The position numbers were made by a program, and so were the translations under genes. Below the pieces are notes generated by a model that was not told where the DNA came from, made no database searches, and saw only the letters and a program-made list of their open reading frames with translations. Of a stretch of DNA of 12,337 nt, positions 6,079 to 12,337 are shown in pieces. The stretch comes from Flavisphingopyxis sp963800335 (GTDB taxonomy: Bacteria > Pseudomonadota > Alphaproteobacteria > Sphingomonadales > Sphingomonadaceae): NCBI GenBank assembly GCA_963800335.1, contig CAWDAN010000003.1, positions 1-12,337 of the forward strand, written 5' to 3'. Each line of letters begins with the position of its first letter. The first letter of the stretch is position 1.

Positions 6079-7436
6079 ATAAGCGTCTTCAAATTCATGA
6101 ATTCGTGCAGGCCCCACGGGCCGAGCTCACGGCCATGACCCGATCGCTTGATCCCGCCGAATGGGGCTTCGGGCGCCGACGCGAGCATCTGATTGATCGC
6201 GACCATCCCTGCCTCGATCCGGTCGGCAAACAGTGCCTGCTCTTCGGCGTCGTTGGTGAACACCGCCGAGCCAAGCCCAAATGGCACGCTGTTGGCGATC
6301 CGTAGCGCGTCATCGGCGTCGCTAGCCTCGAACAGCATGGCGACCGGTCCAAACAGCTCTTCGTGTGCGATGGGATCATCGACCGGCACATCGACGATCA
6401 CGCCCGCGTTCATGAACGCGCCGTGTTCGCCAACCGCCTCGCCGCCGAACAACAGCTTTGCCCCCTTGGCCTTGAGCTTCTCGAGTTGATCGAGCACGGT
6501 ATCGCGTTGCTCGAAGCTCGACAGCGGGCCCATGTCGATCTTTTCATCAAACGGATCGCCCCAGGTCACCGCCTTCATCGCGTCGCAAAACCGCTCGCGG
6601 AAATCGGCGTGGATATCGCGATGAACGATCATCCGCTTGCCACAGATACAGCTTTGCCCGGTGTTCTGGATTCGCGCCTTGACCGCCGTCTCGACCGCGG
6701 CGTCGAGGTCGGCCGACGGCATGACGATGAACGGGTCCGACCCGCCGAGCTCAAGCACGACCTTCTTGAGCGCCTTGCCCGCCGCCTGTGCGACCGCTTG
6801 CCCAGCCCCTTCGCTCCCGGTTAGCGTGACGGCGACGACGCGATCGTCGGCTATGATCGCCTCGACCGGCTGCGACCCGATCACCAGCGCTTGGAAAAGG
6901 CCTTCGGGTGCCCCTGCCTCGCGCACCAACTCTTCCATCAGCTTCGCCGTGCCCATGCTGATGCTGGCGTGTTTGAGCAGCGCGACATTGCCCGCCATGA
7001 TCGTCGGCGCGAGGAAGCGCACGACCTGCCATAGCGGGAAATTCCACGGCATCACCGCGAGCACCGGACCCTGCGGCATCCAGCGCGCGGTCGCCGACTT
7101 GCCGCCGCCGAGGTCGACCCTGGTATCGCCGAGAAATTCCGCTCCGCGCGTCGCGTAATAGCGAAACGCGGCGACGCACTTGTCGGCTTCGGCGAGCGCA
7201 CTCGCATAGGTCTTGCCCATTTCAAGCGACGTCTGCCGCGCTAACTTCTCGCGGTTGCTCGCAAATGTATCGGCGATCTTGCCGAGCAGCGTCATGCGCG
7301 TCGCATAGGATGTCGATCGCCAGTCGCGATAGGCCGCCGCCGCGCGGTCGAGCGCGCGGTCGATCGCCGCCTCGTCAAGCGTCTCGTAGGTCTCGAGTGT
7401 CTCTCCGGTGGCGGGGTTGCGCGTGGTGATAGTCAC
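6066..7436 (-). CDS. NAD(P)-dependent succinate-semialdehyde-type aldehyde dehydrogenase
   Basis: This 456-residue cytosolic aldehyde dehydrogenase probably oxidises succinate semialdehyde to succinate at the end of GABA or related breakdown. Visible catalytic elements are MPWNFP with the oxyanion asparagine N132, the cofactor lysine K155 in LLKHAS, the general base E229 in LELGGSD, and the nucleophile C263 in TGQSCICGKR. APFGGIKRSGHGRELG near 424-439 is the usual C-terminal signature. The length of about 456, rather than 480-500, and the LLKHA motif resemble the E. coli Sad/YneI subgroup more than GabD. The start is GTG at 7436-7434, with AAGGAAA five bases upstream, and the sequence from MTITTRNPATGE fits family N-termini. 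The gene converges on the M1 peptidase with seven bases between stops and diverges from the PBP gene. Substrate preference is by homology; another short aldehyde is possible. Confidence 0.9.
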   Translation of the reverse strand: MTITTRNPATGETLETYETLDEAAIDRALDRAAAAYRDWRSTSYATRMTLLGKIADTFASNREKLARQTSLEMGKTYASALAEADKCVAAFRYYATRGAEFLGDTRVDLGGGKSATARWMPQGPVLAVMPWNFPLWQVVRFLAPTIMAGNVALLKHASISMGTAKLMEELVREAGAPEGLFQALVIGSQPVEAIIADDRVVAVTLTGSEGAGQAVAQAAGKALKKVVLELGGSDPFIVMPSADLDAAVETAVKARIQNTGQSCICGKRMIVHRDIHADFRERFCDAMKAVTWGDPFDEKIDMGPLSSFEQRDTVLDQLEKLKAKGAKLLFGGEAVGEHGAFMNAGVIVDVPVDDPIAHEELFGPVAMLFEASDADDALRIANSVPFGLGSAVFTNDAEEQALFADRIEAGMVAINQMLASAPEAPFGGIKRSGHGRELGPWGLHEFMNLKTLMRAG

Positions 7437-7555
7437 GGGAATTTCCTTCGTCGTCGCAAGGGTCCTGGCGTTTTATACTCAACGGCGGGCGGCGCCGCGC
7501 GTTCCACCGACAATTGAGGCTCGCACTTTGTGTCATGCCCCGCTAATACAGCCCG
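7437..7555. promoter_or_regulatory. Divergent control region between aldehyde dehydrogenase and PBP genes
   Basis: This 119-base gap must carry both promoters. On the minus strand TATAAA (7477-7472) could be the dehydrogenase -10 box, placing initiation near 7465, but no good -35 box lies upstream. For the PBP gene, GCTAAT (7542-7547) is a possible -10 box very close to the ATG at 7556. No Shine-Dalgarno sequence is visible there, which suggests a leaderless or very short leader. All of these assignments are weak. Confidence 0.25.
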
Positions 7556-9673
7556 ATGGCCGACGAAGACCCATTTGCGCTGCCCGACGGCTATGGCGGC
7601 ACCCGCCCTCCCGAGCCCGATACGCTTTACGCCATCCCTGCCGCCGGAGCAGGCGACGGCACGTTCGCGCCATGGCTCGACCCTGCCGATATCCCGGGCC
7701 CCGATACGCCGACCAAGCCCACGACACCTTGGTGGCGCCGTCCGCTCTGGCTCAAGCGCGCCGGGCTCGTGATCCTCGCCGCCTTGCTCGTGCTGCTGGC
7801 ATGGCTGGCGATCTTCGCACCGGTGTCGCGCACCGCACAGCCGATCGTCCCGCCGCAACTGACGCTCGCCAGTTCGGACGGCACCCCGTTCGTCCGTGCC
7901 GGCGCGATCACCGACCGCGCGGTTCGCATCGCTGACCTGCCCCCCCACGTCGCCCAGGCCTTCCTCGCCATCGAGGATCGCCGCTTCTACAATCATTGGG
8001 GCATCGATCCGCTCGGCATCGGACGCGCGCTATGGAGCAACATCCGAGGTGATGCGGGACTGCAGGGCGGCAGCACGATCACCCAGCAGCTCGCCAAGAT
8101 CACCTATCTCGAAAACCAGCGAACGATCGGACGCAAGCTGCAGGAGCTACCGATCGCCCTGTGGCTCGAGGTGTGGCTGACCAAGGACGAAATCCTCGAA
8201 CGCTATCTCTCGAACGCCTATTTCGGCGACAATACCTACGGCCTGCGCGCCGCCTCGATGCACTATTTCTATCGCCAGCCAGAGCGCCTCACGCTGACCC
8301 AGGCAGCGATGCTCGCGGGCCTGATGAAGGCGCCGTCACGCTATGCGCCGACCAACAATATCAAGGGTGCGCAGGCGCGTGAGCGTATCGTGCTCGCGGC
8401 GATGGTCGATGCCGGTTACCTCCCCCTTAATGCCGCCAAGACAACCCCGCTGGCGAGCGTCGATCATCGCCCGCCGCCCCGCCTAGCGCGCGGCAGCTAT
8501 TTCGCCGACTGGGCGATGGCCGAGGCGCGCAGCGAGCGCGGCAGCGGCTATGCCGGCGAAAAGGTCGTCACGACGCTCGACCGCAAACTCCAGCGGCTCG
8601 CCGAACAGGTCGCGCGCAACGGTGCGCCGCGCGGCGCGCAGGTCGCGCTGGTCGCCATGCGCAAGAACGGCGAAGTCGTCGCCATGGTCGGCGGGCGCGA
8701 TTACGATGCCTCGCCGTTCAATCGCTCAACACAGGCCGAGCGCCAGCCGGGATCGACGTTCAAGCTGATTGTCTATCTCGCCGCCTTGCGCTCGGGCCTG
8801 ACCCCCGACACGCTGGTCAGCGATACGCCCATCGACAGCGGCAGCTATCGCCCGAGCAATGCGGGCGGGCGCTATCGCGGCGAAATCACGCTGCGCGAGG
8901 CGTTTGCGCACTCGAGCAATGTCGTCGCGGTGCGCCTCTACAATCGCCTCGGCCACGAAGCGATCCAGCGTGCCGCCAACGAACTGGGCATCACCCGTAC
9001 GCTGCCAGCCAATGCCACCGTCGCGCTGGGGAGTGCCAATCTCACCCTTATTGAACTGACCGCCGCATATGCCGCGGTCGCGGCGGGTGAGGCACCGATC
9101 GAACCGCACGCGCTCAAGCGATCCGAGAGGGGATTTCTTGGATCGCTGTTCGACGGACGGACCGCACTCGGCAGCCGTACCGTCGAACAACTGCGCGACC
9201 TGCTGCGCGCGGCGGTCAATACGGGCACCGGCAGCGCAGCGCGCCTGTCGGTCCCTGCCTATGGCAAGACCGGCACCAGCCAAGACAGCCGCGACGCGCT
9301 GTTCGTCGGCTATGCGGGCGATCTCGTCGTCGGCGTGTGGATCGGCCATGACGACAACCGCCCGCTCGGCAGCGCCAGCGGCGGCGGCGCGCCGGCGCGG
9401 ATCTGGCGCAATTTCATGGCCGGCGCGCTGCCCGGCGCTGCCCCGCGTTCCAAGCCGAAGCCGGAGCCCTTGCCGACCCCGGAGATCACGCTGCCAGAGG
9501 GGATATTGCCGCCCGAGATCACGATCGATCCCGATAATGGCATCGGTGTCGAAGGCGATATCGGCGGCGTCGGCGTCCGCATCGACCGCGACGGCCTGCG
9601 CGTTGCACCGACCAACCCGCGCCCGCCCGCCGAAAAGCCTCCGGCTGCGCCGCCGAGCGATGGTCCGCAATAG
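7556..9673 (+). CDS. Bifunctional class A penicillin-binding protein (PBP1A family)
   Basis: This 705-residue inner-membrane enzyme polymerises glycan strands and cross-links peptides in the periplasm. A proline-rich cytoplasmic N-terminus of about 65 residues precedes one membrane helix (about 69-88). The GT51 transglycosylase domain follows, with the catalytic glutamate E140 in AFLAIEDRRFYNHWGID, the GGSTITQQLAK motif at 171-181, and LSNAYFGDNTYGL. The transpeptidase domain has the active-site serine S400 in STFK, the second motif S453-S454-N455, and KTG at 571-573. All catalytic motifs are intact. The C-terminus (about 630-705) is a proline-rich tail with a glycine/valine/aspartate stretch between 643 and 685. 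No Shine-Dalgarno sequence precedes the ATG. It stands alone on its strand, divergent from the aldehyde dehydrogenase. The family is certain; the exact PBP subclass is less so. Confidence 0.95.
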   Translation: MADEDPFALPDGYGGTRPPEPDTLYAIPAAGAGDGTFAPWLDPADIPGPDTPTKPTTPWWRRPLWLKRAGLVILAALLVLLAWLAIFAPVSRTAQPIVPPQLTLASSDGTPFVRAGAITDRAVRIADLPPHVAQAFLAIEDRRFYNHWGIDPLGIGRALWSNIRGDAGLQGGSTITQQLAKITYLENQRTIGRKLQELPIALWLEVWLTKDEILERYLSNAYFGDNTYGLRAASMHYFYRQPERLTLTQAAMLAGLMKAPSRYAPTNNIKGAQARERIVLAAMVDAGYLPLNAAKTTPLASVDHRPPPRLARGSYFADWAMAEARSERGSGYAGEKVVTTLDRKLQRLAEQVARNGAPRGAQVALVAMRKNGEVVAMVGGRDYDASPFNRSTQAERQPGSTFKLIVYLAALRSGLTPDTLVSDTPIDSGSYRPSNAGGRYRGEITLREAFAHSSNVVAVRLYNRLGHEAIQRAANELGITRTLPANATVALGSANLTLIELTAAYAAVAAGEAPIEPHALKRSERGFLGSLFDGRTALGSRTVEQLRDLLRAAVNTGTGSAARLSVPAYGKTGTSQDSRDALFVGYAGDLVVGVWIGHDDNRPLGSASGGGAPARIWRNFMAGALPGAAPRSKPKPEPLPTPEITLPEGILPPEITIDPDNGIGVEGDIGGVGVRIDRDGLRVAPTNPRPPAEKPPAAPPSDGPQ

Positions 9674-9954
9674 AGACGGATTTCGGTTGAGTCGCTAATG
9701 ATCAATGAGGCTGCGTGCTACAATCGCGCAGGCGTGCACCCCCCACAGTTGGTTTCGCGCTGTAAAGCCGTCAACGCCGAACCGACGCTCCGTTTGGTTG
9801 ACCGGGACTATTGCCATCGCCGCCACCGGCCTGCATAAAAGCCTCTGTCCATTTCTGCTGCGACGGGGACGCATGTGGTTGAGCGACGACAATGACGATC
9901 TCTCTTCCATTCTTCCTGCGAACGGCCGAACCCTCCTGTTGGGAAAGCCTCTCG
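9674..9954. other. 281-base non-coding stretch between PBP and S9 peptidase genes
   Basis: No convincing gene is present. A 46-codon frame at 9698-9838 (+) and longer overlapping frames on both strands lack ribosome sites and recognisable products. A weak stem (GGTCCG at 9662-9667 with CGGATT at 9677-9682, using two G-T pairs) spans the PBP stop and might assist termination. An extended -10 element lies at 9716-9724. TTGACC at 9798-9803 has no matching -10 box. No inverted terminal repeats or transposase remnants were recognised. Confidence 0.5.
9716..9724 (+). promoter_or_regulatory. Candidate extended -10 promoter for the S9 peptidase gene
   Basis: TGCTACAAT is an extended -10 element (TGN plus TACAAT, five of six consensus). 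No -35 box sits at normal spacing. Initiation near 9731 would give a leader of about 224 bases before the ATG at 9955. A closer promoter cannot be excluded. Confidence 0.3.
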
Positions 9955-12264
9955 ATGCGTTCACTCGTCTTTTTCCTCTTGGCTTCCATGATCGCCGGCC
10001 CGGCGTCCGCACAACCGCGGCCGACGGTGACGGACGCAGATTATACGCGCGCCATGCACCAACTGGGTCCGTGGACCGCGCCGCTGGTCGACCACGCGGT
10101 GCGCACGGTGCATTGGATAGATGCGCGGCGCTTCTGGTATGTGGACACCGACCACGGCGTGCCAACGATCATGCTGGGCGACGCGGCTAACGGCACGAAG
10201 GCGCCTGCATTCGAGACGGCGGCGCTGCTGGGATCGCTGAATGCGGCCGGGCTGAAGGAACGCGACGCGACAAAAGTGTATTTCCGTGGATTTGAGCCGG
10301 ATTTCGACAAGAACACCACGATCGTGAGCGTTGGCGGCGGGCGGTACGACTGCTCCTTGGTGCTGCCTTATGGTTGCAAGGCGCTGCCCGCGCAGGATGC
10401 CGGACAGTCGGCACTCTCCCCCGATGGCAAGCGGGCGGCCTTCGTGCGCGACTGGAACCTGTGGGTCCGCGACGTGAGCACCGGCACCGAGCGGCAGCTG
10501 ACGACCGATGGCATACAGGATTTCGGCTACGCGACGGATAACGCGGGATGGAAGCATTCGGATCAGGCGATCGTGATCTGGTCACCCGATTCCAGGAAGC
10601 TGGCGACCTTCCAGCAGGATCAGCGCGCGGTGGCCGACTTCACGACCACGACGACGCAGGTCGGCCACTCGGTTACGGAAACCTGGAAGTATCCGTTCGT
10701 CGGCGACAAGGAGATCATTCAGATCCAGCGCGTCATCATCGACGTGGACAACGCCCAGGTGATCCGTCTGAAGATGCCGGCGGAACCGCACCGGTCGTCG
10801 CTATGCGACGATGTGGTGTGCGGCGATGGCCCGCAGGACATGCAATGGGCGAAGGACGGCAGGACACTCGCGTTCGTGTCGACCTCGCGCGATCACAAGG
10901 TGGAAACGGTGCGCATCGCCGATGCGACCACTGGCGCGGTGCGCGACGTTTTCACCGAAACCGTGCCGACATGGTTCGACAGCGGGTACAATGACGAAGG
11001 GTTCAACTGGCGCTACCTGTCGGAGCGCGGCGAGATCCTGTGGTGGTCGCAACGCGACGATTGGGGTCATTACTATCTGTACAATGCCGACACCGGAAAG
11101 CTCTTGCGGCAGGTGACCAAAGGGCACTGGAACGTCGACCATCCGGTCTATATCGACGAACGCAGCGGCAAGATGCTGATCGCCGGTGTCGGGCGAGAGC
11201 CTGGCGTAGATCCGTACTATCGAAGCATCTACGCAATCGACCTGAATGGCGGCAAACCCAGGCTGCTGACGCCCGAGAAGCAGGACCATATCGCGGTGCC
11301 GTCAAGCGATGGGCAGTTTTTCGTGGATATCTACTCGACGCCGCAGGAGTCGCAGACCGCGGTGCTGCGGCGCTCGGATGGTTCGGTGGTAGAGCAGCTG
11401 GCGAAAGGTGACCTGACGCGGCTCCGTGCGGCGGGCTGGCAGGCGCCGGAAAACATCGCCGTTAAGTGCAGTGATGGAAAGACGCTGTGCTACGGCCTGC
11501 TTTTCAAGCCGGCGGGGCTCGATCCGAAGCGGAAATACCCGGTCATCGACTATATCTATCCGGGACCGTTCACTGGCTCGCTTCCCTCCCGTCAGTTCTC
11601 CGTGTCGATGGGCGACGCGGGTGCGTTGGCGCAATTGGGCTTTGCCGTCGTTGCGATCGACGGGATGGGAACGCCGCGTCGTTCGAAGGCATTCCAGGAT
11701 TATTATTATCGCAACATGGGCGAGCAGGCAGTCCCCGATCAAATGACCGGGATCAAGGATCTCGCCACACGGAATGCCTGGATGGATACCGATCGCGTGG
11801 GCATCTGGGGCCACTCGGGCGGCGGCAATGCGACAGCGGCCGCAATGTTTCGCTATCCCGATTTCTTCAAGGTCGGGGTCGCCGAAAGCGGAAACCATGA
11901 CAACCGGAACTATGAGGACGATTATTACGAAAAGTACCTCGGGTTGCTCGAGAGTGACGGGAAAAAGACGAATTACGACCTGCAGGCAAATCAGGATCTC
12001 GCCAAGAACCTGAAGGGCAAGCTGCTGCTGGCGCACGGGATGCTCGACGACAACGTGCCGGTTTCATCGACGCTGCTGGTGGTCGATGCGCTGGTGAAGG
12101 CGAACAAGGATTTCGATCTGGTCCTGTTTCCACGCGCGCATCATGGCTACGGCGACGCATCCAATTACATGATGCGGCGCCGATGGGACTATTTCGTCGA
12201 AAATTTGATGGGCGCGACGCCGCCGAATGAGTTCGAGATCGTGGGGCCAGGCGCCGGCAAGTGA
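9955..12264 (+). CDS. Secreted S9 family peptidase, dipeptidyl-peptidase IV type
   Basis: This is a 769-residue serine peptidase expected to release dipeptides, probably Xaa-Pro, from peptides outside the cytoplasm. Residues 1-19 are a signal peptide (MRSLVFFLLASMIAGPASA, cleavage before Gln20). A DPP IV-type beta-propeller (about 80-490) carries repeats such as SALSPDGKRAAFVRD. The alpha/beta-hydrolase domain has the nucleophile S621 in GHSGGG, the acid D698 in GMLDDNVP and the base H730 in RAHHGYGD, in the correct order. The GHSGGG elbow differs from the GWSYGG of classic DPP IV. I chose ATG 9955 over the in-frame ATG at 9892 because it starts the signal peptide and has GGGAAAG seven bases upstream. 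Its codon choice leans to CTG, GTG and GCG, where clpA and the PBP gene use more CTC, GTC and GCC. The family is sure; exact specificity is not. Confidence 0.92.
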   Translation: MRSLVFFLLASMIAGPASAQPRPTVTDADYTRAMHQLGPWTAPLVDHAVRTVHWIDARRFWYVDTDHGVPTIMLGDAANGTKAPAFETAALLGSLNAAGLKERDATKVYFRGFEPDFDKNTTIVSVGGGRYDCSLVLPYGCKALPAQDAGQSALSPDGKRAAFVRDWNLWVRDVSTGTERQLTTDGIQDFGYATDNAGWKHSDQAIVIWSPDSRKLATFQQDQRAVADFTTTTTQVGHSVTETWKYPFVGDKEIIQIQRVIIDVDNAQVIRLKMPAEPHRSSLCDDVVCGDGPQDMQWAKDGRTLAFVSTSRDHKVETVRIADATTGAVRDVFTETVPTWFDSGYNDEGFNWRYLSERGEILWWSQRDDWGHYYLYNADTGKLLRQVTKGHWNVDHPVYIDERSGKMLIAGVGREPGVDPYYRSIYAIDLNGGKPRLLTPEKQDHIAVPSSDGQFFVDIYSTPQESQTAVLRRSDGSVVEQLAKGDLTRLRAAGWQAPENIAVKCSDGKTLCYGLLFKPAGLDPKRKYPVIDYIYPGPFTGSLPSRQFSVSMGDAGALAQLGFAVVAIDGMGTPRRSKAFQDYYYRNMGEQAVPDQMTGIKDLATRNAWMDTDRVGIWGHSGGGNATAAAMFRYPDFFKVGVAESGNHDNRNYEDDYYEKYLGLLESDGKKTNYDLQANQDLAKNLKGKLLLAHGMLDDNVPVSSTLLVVDALVKANKDFDLVLFPRAHHGYGDASNYMMRRRWDYFVENLMGATPPNEFEIVGPGAGK

Positions 12265-12294
12265 CGTCGCGCAATTCGCGGTCAAATTGCCGGC
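12253..12294 (+). terminator. Long imperfect hairpin over the end of the S9 peptidase gene
   Basis: GCCGGCAA (12253-12260) pairs perfectly with TTGCCGGC (12287-12294). Inside, TGAC (12262-12265) pairs with GTCA (12281-12284), and CGCG (12268-12271) with CGCG (12277-12280), around a CAATT loop. That makes 16 base pairs broken by small bulges, and it includes the TGA stop (12262-12264). No T run follows, so termination may be factor-dependent, or the stem may protect the 3' end of the message. Confidence 0.45.
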
Positions 12295-12337
12295 TCGGGT
12301 TGGATTGAGCGCCGCTGTCCATGGAACAGAGTTACCC

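Noticed and set aside
9798..9803. TTGACC as a -35 box for the S9 gene
   Set aside because: No acceptable -10 box occurs 15-19 bases downstream.
9698..9838. Short 46-codon frame between the PBP and S9 genes
   Set aside because: There is no ribosome site, no recognisable motif, and overlapping frames on both strands are equally open, as expected in high-GC DNA.
9695..10190. Long open frames on both strands across the gap and the 5' end of the S9 gene, considered as transposase remnants
   Set aside because: No catalytic motif, terminal inverted repeat or target duplication could be seen. Half of each frame lies over the S9 coding sequence.
9955..12264. Lasso peptide isopeptidase (AtxE-like), since these S9 relatives occur in sphingomonads
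   Set aside because: The domain length and DPP IV-like propeller fit an ordinary S9 dipeptidyl peptidase. No lasso precursor, cyclase, leader protease, TonB receptor or FecI/FecR gene is in the window.

Overview
The window is high-GC chromosomal DNA from an alphaproteobacterium, most likely a sphingomonad. Two small families found essentially only in Alphaproteobacteria point this way: DUF1013/TrcR and DUF1192. The two exported peptidases (M1 and S9/DPP IV type) fit Sphingomonadales, but the genus is an inference. I see no insertion sequence, CRISPR array, phage gene, tRNA or rRNA. The window reads as ordinary core genome with an accessory-looking right end.

Layout. Positions 1-470 (-) hold trcR, a cell-cycle transcription regulator cut by the left edge. 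Next is a zinc-free NAD(P)H:quinone oxidoreductase of the MDR family (595-1593, -). It diverges from a small DUF1192 gene (1663-1863, +) across a 69-base control region with overlapping face-to-face promoters. A good RpoH (heat-shock) promoter at 1881-1909 then drives clpA (1986-4319, +). Eight bases downstream of clpA, probably in the same operon, lies a secreted M1 metallopeptidase (4328-6058, +). That gene converges on a succinate-semialdehyde-type aldehyde dehydrogenase (6066-7436, -), and a GC-only hairpin sits exactly between the two stop codons. Divergent from the dehydrogenase is a bifunctional class A penicillin-binding protein (7556-9673, +). After a 281-base non-coding stretch comes a secreted DPP IV-like S9 peptidase (9955-12264, +), which ends in a long imperfect hairpin spanning its stop codon.

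How they fit together. ClpA (cytosolic unfolding and proteolysis), the M1 peptidase (exported) and the S9 peptidase (exported) all handle proteins or peptides. Only clpA and the M1 gene look co-transcribed. The PBP builds peptidoglycan, and the two oxidoreductases are metabolic or detoxifying enzymes.

The window holds no obvious new multi-gene system. The observations most worth following are regulatory. The trcR leader has a terminator-shaped hairpin overlapped by a 21-codon upstream reading frame that runs into the trcR start. The clpA leader has an RpoH promoter followed by a foldable 5' UTR.
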